DNA from: Phycisphaerales bacterium
Lineage (GTDB): Bacteria > Planctomycetota > Phycisphaerae > Phycisphaerales > UBA1924
Assembly (NCBI GenBank): GCA_020845755.1
Contig: JADLFE010000030.1
Location: 1-64,000, forward strand
Direction of reading: 5' to 3'
DNA length: 64,000 nucleotides
In this document: piece after piece, positions 28,085-37,667 of the stretch
Numbering within the stretch: position 1 is the first letter of the stretch
How the letters are laid out: each line of letters begins with the position of its first letter
The notes under the pieces: model-generated
Database searches by the model: none
Told to the model about the DNA's origin: nothing
Seen by the model: only the letters and a program-made list of their open reading frames with translations
Position numbers and translations under genes: made by a program

Positions 28085-29605
28085 ATGTCAACCAGCGATA
28101 ACGCACCGAAGCGCGGCTCCGGCCTTTCCATCTTCCTCATCCTTGTGACCGCGGGCGCGACGGTCGGCGTGATGATGCTGATGCAGAACATCCGCGAGCG
28201 GAAGACCGAAGCCAAGGAGACGGTGTTCCGCGTGACCAACATCGCGGAGACGACCGTCGACCCGGCGGAGTGGGGCAAGAACTTCCCGCGCCAGTACGAC
28301 TCGTACAAGCGGACGGTCGATGTCGACCGGACCAAGTATGGCGGGAGCGAGGCGTTCCAGAAGCTCGATCAGGACCCTCGCTGGCGGCAGATCTTCAAGG
28401 GCTATGCGTTCTCGATCGATTATCGCGAGGAGCGCGGGCACGCCTACATGCTGAGCGATCAGCGTGAAACGGAGCGAGTGACCAAGAAGCCTCAGCCGGG
28501 CGCGTGCTTGCACTGCCATGCATCCATCACCAACGCCTATCGCAAGGCGGGGATCGAGAAGGGCGCGACGGGGACACTGGACGACCCGCTCACCTCGCCG
28601 TCCGGGCAGGAACAGTTGATGAAGGGCTTCGAGGCGGTATGCGCGGTTCCGTACAACGACGCGACAAAGTTGGTAACGCACCCGGTGGCGTGCGTCGACT
28701 GCCACGACCCGCAGACGATGCAATTGCGAATCTCGCGTCCGGGCTTCACGAACGGCATCCAGGCGCTGGCCAAGAGCGAGGACCCCGTGCCGCACCTGCC
28801 GAGTGTGGAACGCTGGCGCAAGGGTGATCGAAAGAACGCATACGACCCGAACGCGGAAGCGACGCGGCAGGAAATGCGGAGCATGATCTGCGCGCAGTGC
28901 CATGTCGAGTACTACTTCAAGGGGGACGGGAAGCTCGTGACCTTCCCGTGGCACAAGGGCCTGAAGGTCGAGCAGATCGAGACGTATTACAACGAGGTCG
29001 GCTGGAAGGACTGGTCCCACGCGGAGACCGGAGCGCCGGCGCTCAAGGCCCAACACCCCGAGTTTGAGTTGTGGAGCCAGGGGATCCACGCGCGGAGCGG
29101 CGTCGCGTGCGCGGATTGCCACATGCCGTACCAGCGCGAGGGCGCCGTCAAGATCAGCGACCACCACGTGCGCAGCCCGATGCTGAACACCGCCCGTGCG
29201 TGCCAGACCTGCCACCACTATTCAGAGGACGAGATCAAGTCGCGGGTCGAGACGATCCAGGATCGCACCGCGAAACTGATGGGACGCGGCGAAGAGGCGG
29301 TGGTCGCGCTCATCAACGCGCTCAAGGCCGCCAAGGACACCGGCGCGAGCGACGATACGCTCAAGAAGGCACGCGAGTTGCAGCGGCAATCGCAATGGCG
29401 TCTGGACTTCATCGCTGCGGAAAACTCGATGGGCTTCCACGCGCCGCAGGAATCGGCGCGAATCCTGGGCGAAGCGATCGACCTGGCGCGGCAGGGCGAA
29501 CTCGAAGCCCTGAAGATCACGGGGCTCAGCGCGACGCCCAAGGCGCCGGACAAGCCCGCCGACAAACCGGCGGACAAGCCCGCGACCCCGCCGCCCGCGA
29601 AGTGA
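28085..29605 (+). CDS. nrfA: Ammonia-forming cytochrome c nitrite reductase, CxxCH type
   Basis: NrfA reduces nitrite to ammonium with six electrons at a pentaheme site outside the membrane. Five sites are visible: CLHCH (141), CVDCH (203), CAQCH (269), CADCH (342) and CQTCH (373). The first, which carries the active-site heme, is CxxCK in E. coli but CxxCH here, as in Campylobacter-type NrfA. Catalytic partners are present: EERGHAY Arg117, CHVEYYF Tyr276/277 and KAQHPEFELW Gln323-His324. An N-terminal hydrophobic segment (14-34) is an uncleaved anchor or signal peptide. The end is a Lys/Pro-rich repeat (DKPADKPADKPATPPPAK). GGAG is eight bases from ATG 28085, and nrfH is 21 bases upstream. 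Confidence 0.95.
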   Translation: MSTSDNAPKRGSGLSIFLILVTAGATVGVMMLMQNIRERKTEAKETVFRVTNIAETTVDPAEWGKNFPRQYDSYKRTVDVDRTKYGGSEAFQKLDQDPRWRQIFKGYAFSIDYREERGHAYMLSDQRETERVTKKPQPGACLHCHASITNAYRKAGIEKGATGTLDDPLTSPSGQEQLMKGFEAVCAVPYNDATKLVTHPVACVDCHDPQTMQLRISRPGFTNGIQALAKSEDPVPHLPSVERWRKGDRKNAYDPNAEATRQEMRSMICAQCHVEYYFKGDGKLVTFPWHKGLKVEQIETYYNEVGWKDWSHAETGAPALKAQHPEFELWSQGIHARSGVACADCHMPYQREGAVKISDHHVRSPMLNTARACQTCHHYSEDEIKSRVETIQDRTAKLMGRGEEAVVALINALKAAKDTGASDDTLKKARELQRQSQWRLDFIAAENSMGFHAPQESARILGEAIDLARQGELEALKITGLSATPKAPDKPADKPADKPATPPPAK

Positions 29606-29636
29606 ACCCGGGCGACGCAAGAGCGTCTAATCAACC

Positions 29637-30059
29637 ATGGGACTCTTGAGCAAGATCTTCGGCGGCGGAACGGGAAAGCCATCCCGCACAGCCGCGTTCC
29701 CTTCGGCGGAGTTCACAACGCCGAGCGGAGCGATCACGGCGATGATCTCGCGGCAGCGGGAGCACTGGGCGGGCGGGTGGGTGAGCGTCACGCTCGGCGA
29801 GTACAAGGGCGACGACGACGGGCCTGCCATGATCCAGATCGCGGGCGGCGAGGGCGATCCCGACACGATCAACCTGCTCCTGAGACGGGCACCGGAGAGC
29901 GTCGCGACGGCACTGGGGCTGGTTGAGAAGCAGCCTGGTCTGTATCTGGTGCCCGACTCCAACGTGGCGCAGTTGGCGAGCCTGGTTGAGGCGCTCCTCG
30001 CGGAGTTGTTTCACGTCGGAGAGGTCTCGAGTTTGAAGATCGAGATTGATGCGGGGTGA
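29637..30059 (+). CDS. Hypothetical protein downstream of nrfA
   Basis: I do not recognise this 140-residue soluble protein. It starts MGLLSKIFGGGTGK, a short N-terminal pattern common in small cytoplasmic proteins. An alpha/beta body follows (WVSVTLGEYKGDDDGPAMIQI, then helix-rich INLLLRRAPESVATALGL and VAQLASLVEALLAELF). It has no Cys and no heme site, so it is not part of the electron chain. It starts 31 bases after nrfA and may be carried on the same transcript. There is only a weak ribosome site. A six-base-pair hairpin without a T run lies between it and the convergent proS gene. Confidence 0.65.
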   Translation: MGLLSKIFGGGTGKPSRTAAFPSAEFTTPSGAITAMISRQREHWAGGWVSVTLGEYKGDDDGPAMIQIAGGEGDPDTINLLLRRAPESVATALGLVEKQPGLYLVPDSNVAQLASLVEALLAELFHVGEVSSLKIEIDAG

Positions 30060-30166
30060 GGCATGTGCGTTGGCGCCTCTTCGGCGGATCGGCTCGCCCG
30101 GTCAATCAAATGAATAGCACGGCTTCGCGGCCGTGTCGTGACGTCAGGAGAGCGTTCGAGACCGCC

Positions 30167-31987
30167 TCACGCGTTCAGCGTGTTCAGGCAGGTCTGGACG
30201 ACATCTGAAAGCGGAACGACTTGGCCCTTGCCCGTGTCTTTGCGCGCCTTGAACTCCACACCACCTTGCTCGAGAGCCTTGTCGCCGATGGTGACGCGGA
30301 CGGGGATTCCGACGAGGTCGGCGTCCTTGAACTTCGGGCCGGGGCGCTCGTCGCGGTCGTCGGTGAGTACATCGACGCCGTGTCCGACGAGTTCGCAAGC
30401 GATCTTGCCGGCAACCTCGCGCTGTCGCGGATCATCGGGCTTCATGAGCGTGATGAGGACGTGGTAGGGCGCGATCGCGGCGGGCCAGATGATTCCGTTC
30501 TCGTCGTGGCTCATCTCGACGCAGGCGGCCATGGTGCGGCTGACACCAATGCCATAGCACCCCATGATGACGGGCTTCTTCTGCTGAGTTTCGTCGAGGA
30601 CGGCCAGGCCCATGGCGTCGGAGTATTTGGTGCCGAGTTTGAAGATGTGCCCCACTTCGATGCCGCGGGCGGTGACGAGCTTGGTGCCGGCGGAACGCGG
30701 CGAAGGGTCGCCCTCCATGGCGTTGCGGACGTCGCCGACCTTGACGCGGTTGGGGTCGTCAAGGGCGGCGCCGACTTCACGACGCCAGTTGAAGTGCTTC
30801 ACGTGATGGTCGGACTTGTCTGAGCCGCTGGCCCAGAAGCCGCCGAGGCTTGCGTCGGAGTCGATGAGGAGGAGCGTGCCAGGGACGCTGCTCACGGTGC
30901 GGGGTGAGACATAGCCGATGGCGAAACCGGCGGCGCGGGCGGCCTTGTCGTCGGCGAGCGCGACGTTGTAGCCGGACATCGCCTTCACCTTGCCTTCGTT
31001 GACGTCGTGATCGCCACGGACGGTGGCGATGATCCACTTCACGCCGTCGGGCGCGGTGGAGCCCGGGGTCTTGCCGCAGGTCTGGAACACGATCGACTTG
31101 AGCATGCGATCGGGTTTGACCTTCATGAACTTGCCGACCTCGTCGATGCCGGGGAGGTTGGGGGTGTGGACTTCCGTGAGTTCGCCGGTGGGCGGCTCGC
31201 TGAACGTCCCGCGGGGACGATCGCCGATCTCGCACTTTTCGACGTTGGCGGCGTAGCCTGTGGCGGGGCACTTGAGGATGGTGTCCTCGCCGCTGGCGCA
31301 ATTGATCATGAACTCGTGGGAGGCCGAGCCGCCGATGGGGCCGGACTCGGCTTCGACGGCCGTGTAGTCCAGGCCGCAGCGCGAGAAGATGTTGCTGTAG
31401 GCACGGTACATGGCGTCGTAGGCTTCGTTGAGGCCGCCGGGGCCTTCGAGTTTGGTGTGGAAGGTGTAGGCGTCCTTCATGATGAACTCGCGGCAGCGGA
31501 GCAGGCCGGCGCGCGGGCGGGCTTCGTCGCGGAATTTCGTTTGGATCTGGTAGAGTGAGAGGGGGAGTTGCTTGTAGGAATTGACGGAGCCCTTGACCAT
31601 TTCGGTGATGGTCTCTTCGTGGGTCGGTCCGAGGGCGGCGGTGTTGCCCTTGCGGTCGGTGACCTTGAAGAGCAGATCGCCGTAGGCCTCGTGTCGGCGG
31701 GTCTCCTGGTAGAACTCCATCGGGACGATGACGGGCATGAAGAGTTCAATGGAGCCGGCGCCGTTCATCTCGTCGCGGACGATATTTGAAACCTTGGAGA
31801 GCACTCGCCAGGCGAGCGGGAGATAGTCGTACACGCCCGCGGCAACCTTGCGGATGAAGCCGGCCCGCGAGAGCAGGACGTGCGACGGAGTTTCCGCGTC
31901 AGCGGGTGCTTCGCGCGTGGTGGGAATAAGAGTGCGAGACCAGAGATGCGAATCGCCAATTCGTGTATTGGAGATCGCCCGCTTCAT
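30167..31987 (-). CDS. proS: Prolyl-tRNA synthetase
   Basis: This class II aminoacyl-tRNA synthetase charges tRNA-Pro. The bacterial ProS layout is clear: LWSRTLIPT start, motif 2 region FRDEARPRAGLLRCREFIMKDAY (split by FRDE and RCREF), and a central editing insertion (about residues 220-390, with YaK/YbaK-like GVKWIIATVRGDHDVNEGKV). Motif 3 is CYGIGVSRTMAACVE, followed by an anticodon-binding C-terminal domain. At 606 residues it is slightly longer than E. coli ProS (572). In-frame ATGs are at 32041, 32008 and 31987; I chose the last since homology begins about 12 residues later, and no Shine-Dalgarno decides it. Confidence 0.94.
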   Translation of the reverse strand: MKRAISNTRIGDSHLWSRTLIPTTREAPADAETPSHVLLSRAGFIRKVAAGVYDYLPLAWRVLSKVSNIVRDEMNGAGSIELFMPVIVPMEFYQETRRHEAYGDLLFKVTDRKGNTAALGPTHEETITEMVKGSVNSYKQLPLSLYQIQTKFRDEARPRAGLLRCREFIMKDAYTFHTKLEGPGGLNEAYDAMYRAYSNIFSRCGLDYTAVEAESGPIGGSASHEFMINCASGEDTILKCPATGYAANVEKCEIGDRPRGTFSEPPTGELTEVHTPNLPGIDEVGKFMKVKPDRMLKSIVFQTCGKTPGSTAPDGVKWIIATVRGDHDVNEGKVKAMSGYNVALADDKAARAAGFAIGYVSPRTVSSVPGTLLLIDSDASLGGFWASGSDKSDHHVKHFNWRREVGAALDDPNRVKVGDVRNAMEGDPSPRSAGTKLVTARGIEVGHIFKLGTKYSDAMGLAVLDETQQKKPVIMGCYGIGVSRTMAACVEMSHDENGIIWPAAIAPYHVLITLMKPDDPRQREVAGKIACELVGHGVDVLTDDRDERPGPKFKDADLVGIPVRVTIGDKALEQGGVEFKARKDTGKGQVVPLSDVVQTCLNTLNA

Positions 31988-32123
31988 GCTTGTTTGGCCT
32001 GCGTTCATAGGACCGAACGGTAGGCCGCCGAATTTCCTCACACGATCGGGGCATTGTTCTCGGAGGAAACCCCGATACGATGGCGGCCCGCGCCGGGGTG
32101 GCGCGGTATCAGGGAGTCAAATC

Positions 32124-33059
32124 ATGAGTGGTCGTGTACGTTCCACGTTGTTGTTGCGCGCCATGGTTGGCGCGGCTGCGATCGCCGTTCCCGGCGTGGC
32201 GCTGGCGGGCGAACTTTCCAGTTTCACGCTCAAGTCGGGTGAGCGCGTCAACGGGCGCGTCGTGGACATGGACTCGGACGGGATGACGGTGATGAGCCCG
32301 CTCCTGGGCGCGGTGCGAGTGGCCCGGGCTGATCTGGCTGAGTTGCCTGGGCAGCCCGCGGGCGAGGTGGCGGCGGCTCCGAGCGTGCCCGCCGATCCGG
32401 CGAGTTTCTGGAATGGCTGGAAATGGAACGCGGAGTTTGGCCTGAACGGATCGGACGGCAACAGCGAGACACTCAACTTCCGGGCGGGTCTCAACGGCAA
32501 GCGCGAGTCGTCGAAGTATGACACCACCGTCGGCTTCACCTATGGATATGGTTCCGAAGACGGCAACAAGTCAAAGGACCGATTCGAGGCCGACATCCGG
32601 AACGACTGGAAGTTCAGCGCACCGTGGCGCGTGTTTGCTCAGGGTAAACTTGAATACGACTCATTCCAGGACTGGGACTGGCGTTGGTCGGCCTACGCCG
32701 GTATCGGGTACGAGTTCATCAAGAACGACAAGACCCTTCTCCTCGGGCGAATCGGCGCCGGTGCCAGCCAGGAAGTTGGTGGGAGCGAAAACAAGATCGT
32801 GCCCGAAGGGCTGCTCGGACTTGACTACACCCACAAGATCAACGAGAGGAACGACATATTTGCCAACTTCGATCTGTACCCGGCGTTGGACGACTTTGGC
32901 CCCTATCGCTTTCTCGCCAAGGCGGGGTGGCAGATTCTTGTGGATGAAAAGAGCAACATGAGCCTAAAGCTCGGCGTGGAAGACCGTTACGACAGCACGC
33001 CGGAGGATCGCAAGCGGAACGACATTGACTATTTCGTGATGCTGGTATTCTCTTTCTAA
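32124..33059 (+). CDS. DUF481-family outer-membrane beta-barrel protein
   Basis: This 311-residue protein has a signal peptide (cleavage near ALA/GE, residue 28-29). A short N-terminal module follows (FTLKSGERVNGRVVDMDSDGMTV, within 32-60), resembling an SH3-like or LSm-like periplasmic domain. The rest is a beta-barrel with alternating aromatic residues and the DUF481 pattern (NAEFGLNGSDGNSETLNF, then RWRWSAYAGIGYEF-like strands). The last residue is Phe (MLVFSF), the usual barrel-assembly signal. Function is unknown; the family is called putative salt-induced outer-membrane protein. AGGGAG is seven bases from ATG 32124. It is divergent from proS and followed by mscL. Confidence 0.86.
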   Translation: MSGRVRSTLLLRAMVGAAAIAVPGVALAGELSSFTLKSGERVNGRVVDMDSDGMTVMSPLLGAVRVARADLAELPGQPAGEVAAAPSVPADPASFWNGWKWNAEFGLNGSDGNSETLNFRAGLNGKRESSKYDTTVGFTYGYGSEDGNKSKDRFEADIRNDWKFSAPWRVFAQGKLEYDSFQDWDWRWSAYAGIGYEFIKNDKTLLLGRIGAGASQEVGGSENKIVPEGLLGLDYTHKINERNDIFANFDLYPALDDFGPYRFLAKAGWQILVDEKSNMSLKLGVEDRYDSTPEDRKRNDIDYFVMLVFSF

Positions 33060-33129
33060 CTCACGGGGTTTCCCCGGATGCCGTTCTGGCGTCCTTCCCC
33101 GGATTCTCGCGAGCGCAAGGAGTCAACGC

Positions 33130-33552
33130 ATGGGACTGATCAAGGAATTCCGTGACTTTGCCATGAAGGGCAATGTCGTCGATATGGCGGTCGGCGTGAT
33201 CATCGGCGGCGCTTTCGGCAAGATCGTGTCGACGCTCGTCGACAAGGTCATGATGCCGCCGATCGGCTACCTCACCGGCGGGGTCGATTTCAAGGACAAG
33301 ACGTTCAAGCTCCTTGAGAAGGGCACCGCGGGTGCAACGACCGACGTAGTGATCGGCTACGGCGAGTTCATCAACACCATCATCCAGTTTGTCATCGTCG
33401 CCTTCTGCCTGTTCATGGTCATCAAGGCGATGAACACCGCCAAAACGCGCTTTGAGAAGCAGAAGGAAGCGGCTCCCCCCCCGCCGCCGCCCGCTCCGGC
33501 GCCGTCGGAGATATACCTCAAGGAAATCCGCGATCTGCTCGCGAAGCGTTGA
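33130..33552 (+). CDS. mscL: Large-conductance mechanosensitive channel
   Basis: MscL forms a homopentameric stretch-activated pore in the inner membrane that releases solutes on hypo-osmotic shock. KEFRDFAMKGNVVDMAVGVIIGGAFGKIV is the hallmark N-terminal amphipathic helix and pore helix (split here into KEFRDFAMKGNVVDMAVGV and IIGGAFGKIV). The second helix, EFINTIIQFVIVAFCLFMVIK, follows near 78-98. The C-terminal KEIRDLLAKR bundle helix is preceded by an unusual Pro-rich linker (APPPPPPAPAPS). Length 140 is normal. CAAGGAG is upstream of ATG 33130, and a terminator follows. Confidence 0.96.
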   Translation: MGLIKEFRDFAMKGNVVDMAVGVIIGGAFGKIVSTLVDKVMMPPIGYLTGGVDFKDKTFKLLEKGTAGATTDVVIGYGEFINTIIQFVIVAFCLFMVIKAMNTAKTRFEKQKEAAPPPPPPAPAPSEIYLKEIRDLLAKR

Positions 33553-33588
33553 GGCGCACGGCGTTCATCCCATTCAATGCAGTCTCAA

Positions 33589-33610
33589 GCCCCGCGAGAG
33601 CGGGGCTTTT
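33589..33610 (+). terminator. Rho-independent terminator after mscL
   Basis: The stem GCCCCGC/GCGGGGC with loop GAGA is followed by TTTT, 37 bases after the mscL stop. Confidence 0.9.
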
Positions 33611-33667
33611 CGTGCGCGTAGTCGGATGGATGGGGTATGCGAGGCGCCCGACGGGTCGGTGCGCCGA

Positions 33668-34306
33668 CTACTTCAACTTGAGAAAGTACGCGACGAAGAA
33701 GTGTTCGTCGGCCTGGATCTTCATGGGCACCCACGACGTGCTGGTTTCGCTGAAGTCGACGTGACGGCGGCGGCGGCGTGCGTCACTCTGCCACCACGAA
33801 TCGCGCCCCGATGAATAGGTGGTCACGGGCTCGGACACGATCTTGTCGGTCTTGCCGAGATAGGTGCGCGAGTAAACGACTAGGTTCGCGCCCTTCTGGC
33901 GGGCGAACGCGGCGAGTTGGCCGTCTTCCGGCTCGACGTTGTCGGTTGACTTGAAGGCCGATCGCCCGATGATGTCGACGCTGCCCGTGGCGCGCGGTAC
34001 TTGAAGTGCTTCGAGCAAAGTGGCCTGGCGCTGGGCGCGCAGGTCGGCGCTCCACTCCTCGGGCGGGGTGTCGGACTTGGCGGCCTCGGCATCAAGTTCG
34101 CGCAGCGCGGGCTCCAATCGCTCCCACGACACGCCGCGGATCTTCACGTCGGTCGTCGGCGCGAGCGGGTCGGAGGAGAGCGCCGTGTAGGTCGCTTGCC
34201 AGGGGGAGGACGTACAGCCGCCGAGGAGCGAGGGTGCGAGGGCCGCCCCGAGAAGTCCGGCGCCGAGCACGATGGCACGCCCGAGTGAACGAATCGGATT
34301 GTTCAT
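33668..34306 (-). CDS. Hypothetical lipoprotein
   Basis: This 212-residue predicted lipoprotein has signal peptide residues 1-30 ending in lipobox LLGGC (Cys31). The mature part is hydrophilic with mixed alpha/beta character (for example GANLVVYSRTYLGKTDKIV and WWQSDARRRRRHVDFSE) and ends HFFVAYFLKLK. The alternation around VVYSRTYLG is like small periplasmic domains found in planctomycete lipoproteins, but I do not recognise a family. It starts seven bases after the oxidoreductase stop, so it is probably the last gene of the isomerase-oxidoreductase operon. No strong ribosome site was seen. Confidence 0.72.
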   Translation of the reverse strand: MNNPIRSLGRAIVLGAGLLGAALAPSLLGGCTSSPWQATYTALSSDPLAPTTDVKIRGVSWERLEPALRELDAEAAKSDTPPEEWSADLRAQRQATLLEALQVPRATGSVDIIGRSAFKSTDNVEPEDGQLAAFARQKGANLVVYSRTYLGKTDKIVSEPVTTYSSGRDSWWQSDARRRRRHVDFSETSTSWVPMKIQADEHFFVAYFLKLK

Positions 34307-34313
34307 GGGTAAT

Positions 34314-35504
<1,191 letters not shown>

Positions 35505-35604
35505 GACGATTCTCCGTCAAACGACGATCCGAAGTCGGCCTCTCCCAACTCGTTTGTTCCTTTGAAACCGACCGATGAGTCGATCACGACCGCAAGGAGG
35601 CCAT

Positions 35605-36618
35605 CTACTTCTTGGCAGTGTCTTCCTTGTCGAAAGCGGCATCGAAGGCGACGCCCGACGGCGTGAAGTCCACCCCGCGGACGTAGTCGCAACTCTCCTT
35701 GGCGCCGTGCTCGCGATCCATGCCGGCGTCTTCCCACTCGACGCTGAGCGGACCCTGGTAGTTGGCGCGATTGAGGGCGCGGATGATGGCGTCGAAGTCG
35801 ACGTGTCCTCGGCCGACGGAGCGGAAATCCCAGCCGCGCCGATGATCGCCGAAGGCAAGATGCGAGCCCAGGATGCTGGACGTGCCGTTCATGTTGGTGG
35901 CGACGTCCTTCATGTGGACGTGCCAGATGCGGTCCTTGAATGTGTCGATGAAGATTGCTGGGTCGACGCCCTGCCACAGGAGATGGCTGGGGTCGAAGTT
36001 GAAGCCGAAGGCCGGGTGCCCGTTAACGGCCTCGATGGCGCGCTGCGCGGTGTAGATGTCGTAGGCGATCTCGCCTGGGTGCACCTCGAGCCCGAATTTC
36101 ACGCCAACGGCGGCGAACTCGTCAAGGATGGGAGTCCATCGCTTGCTGAAGTCCTTAAAGCCGTCGTCGATTTCCTTGGGCGAGGTGGGCGGGAAGAAGT
36201 AGAGTTTGTGCCACACGCTGCTCCCCGTGAAGCCGTTGACGACCTTGACGCCGAACTTGGCGGCGGCCTTGGCGGTTGTGATCATCTCGGTGGCGGCGCG
36301 TTTGCGAACGCCTTCCTTGTTGCCGTCGCCCCAGACTCGCTCAGGGAGGATTGACTTGTGTCGGGCGTCGATGGGATCGCAGACCGCCTGCCCCACGAGG
36401 TGATTGGAGATCGCGTAGCACTGCAGGCCCTGGGCTTGCAAGATTTCCCAGCGGCTCTGGCAATGGCGTTTGTCGCGCATCGCCTTGGCGGGGTCGAAGT
36501 GATCGCCCCAGCAGGCGAGTTCAAGCCCGTCGTAGCCGAGCGACTTGGCCTTTTCGGCCATGACTTCGAGGGGAAGGTCGGCCCACTGGCCCGTGAACAA
36601 CGTGACGGCTCTTGGCAT
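35605..36618 (-). CDS. Sugar phosphate isomerase/epimerase (xylose isomerase-like TIM barrel)
   Basis: This 337-residue protein is an AP endonuclease 2 / xylose-isomerase-like TIM barrel. [16 protein letters not shown] near 28-43 is the family N-terminal barrel segment. [10 protein letters not shown] supplies a metal-binding Glu, [13 protein letters not shown] an Asp and His, IWHVHMKDV a His, and [11 protein letters not shown] a late Glu, so the full divalent-metal set is visible. It would isomerise or epimerise a sugar or cyclitol for the adjacent Gfo/Idh dehydrogenase. AAGGAG lies six bases from ATG 36618. It is divergent from hutG, with 72 bases between. Confidence 0.88.
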   Translation of the reverse strand: MPRAVTLFTGQWADLPLEVMAEKAKSLGYDGLELACWGDHFDPAKAMRDKRHCQSRWEILQAQGLQCYAISNHLVGQAVCDPIDARHKSILPERVWGDGNKEGVRKRAATEMITTAKAAAKFGVKVVNGFTGSSVWHKLYFFPPTSPKEIDDGFKDFSKRWTPILDEFAAVGVKFGLEVHPGEIAYDIYTAQRAIEAVNGHPAFGFNFDPSHLLWQGVDPAIFIDTFKDRIWHVHMKDVATNMNGTSSILGSHLAFGDHRRGWDFRSVGRGHVDFDAIIRALNRANYQGPLSVEWEDAGMDREHGAKESCDYVRGVDFTPSGVAFDAAFDKEDTAKK

Positions 36619-36690
36619 GGTTGGCTCCTTGGATCGGACCGGCACAGTCTAGTGCCGCGCACGAGTCTCCGCCCGCGATACAGTGGTTGC

Positions 36691-37605
36691 ATGATCCCGC
36701 ACACCACGCCGGGCGTGTGGAACGCCGACATCCCCGCGGCACGCTTCGCGTCGCTCATCCAGCGGGAGCGACCGGACGGATGCCGCGTCGGTCTGCTGGG
36801 CATCCCGCAGGACATCGGCGTGCAATTGAACAACGGTCGCCCCGGCGCGGCGGAAGGACCCCGCGAGTTCAGGCGGGCGCTGGCACGCCTTGGGGTTGCC
36901 CGCCCGGACGGGCACGACTGGCCTCGCGTGTTTGACGCGGGCGATGTCGTTCCGGCGACGATCGATGGGCCGGTGTCGCTCGACAACACCGACGCGATCG
37001 CGGCCCTTCACGAAACGCATCGGCGCATCAGCGAGGCAGCGCTGGCCATCGCGGACGCGGGGATGCTCCCGGTCGCGATCGGCGGCGGGCACGACTGCAC
37101 GTTCGCGTTTGTTCAGGGCGTGTATCAGCAAGCCCGCTCCCCGATGTCTGGGCTGTACTTCGACCCGCATCTTGATGTGCGCGAGACGCCGGGAAGCGGC
37201 ATGGGGTTCCGCCGGCTCGTCGAGGTCGGCGCGGCTGAATCGCTGTCGATCGTCGGATTTGAACCGATCGTGAATTCGCGCGAGCATGTGGCATGGTTCC
37301 GCGAGAACGGCGGGCAGGTACTCGATCCGACCGGTCCGCTGCAACTTCCGCAGGGCAGGCCGCTGTTTGTGAGTGTGGATCTGGACTCGATCGACGCGTC
37401 GAGCGCGCCGGGCGTGAGCGCCATGAACCCGTGCGGGTTGTCCCCATCGCAGCTTGTGCCCTGGGTCGAGGCCGCGGCAGCCCACCCGCGACTGGCGTGC
37501 TTTGACATCATGGAACTCAGCCCGCCGCACGATCCGGACGGACGCACGGCGCGGCTCTCTGCATATCTGTTCCTGACGTTTCTCCGCGCCTTGCCGCCGG
37601 CGTGA
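36691..37605 (+). CDS. hutG: Formimidoylglutamase-like ureohydrolase
   Basis: This 304-residue member of the arginase family has GGGHDCTF (His134), FDPHLDVRE (Asp158, His160, Asp162) and SVDLDSIDASSAPGVSAMNP (Asp230, Asp232). The Met-Asn-Pro end and the adjacent hutI gene favour formimidoylglutamase, the last histidine-degradation step, giving glutamate and formamide. Agmatinase or another ureohydrolase remains possible, since no direct specificity residue is readable. No Shine-Dalgarno is clear before ATG 36691. Its stop TGA overlaps an in-frame GTG of the hutI frame. Confidence 0.8.
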   Translation: MIPHTTPGVWNADIPAARFASLIQRERPDGCRVGLLGIPQDIGVQLNNGRPGAAEGPREFRRALARLGVARPDGHDWPRVFDAGDVVPATIDGPVSLDNTDAIAALHETHRRISEAALAIADAGMLPVAIGGGHDCTFAFVQGVYQQARSPMSGLYFDPHLDVRETPGSGMGFRRLVEVGAAESLSIVGFEPIVNSREHVAWFRENGGQVLDPTGPLQLPQGRPLFVSVDLDSIDASSAPGVSAMNPCGLSPSQLVPWVEAAAAHPRLACFDIMELSPPHDPDGRTARLSAYLFLTFLRALPPA

Positions 37606-37667
37606 TTGCTGGCTGCACGTTGTCGATTCCGCGGACTCCCCGCACGCTTGACGGAACGGTCGAACGC

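Noticed and set aside
29563..29604. Short tandem repeat in the nrfA end (CCGGACAAGCC-type units) considered as a CRISPR-like or satellite element
   Set aside because: The repeats are in-frame codons for Asp-Lys-Pro-Ala and explain themselves as a coding tail.
30118..30135. Hairpin CACGGC/GCCGTG between the convergent 29637 gene and proS
   Set aside because: Only six base pairs and no T run on either strand, so not listed as a terminator.
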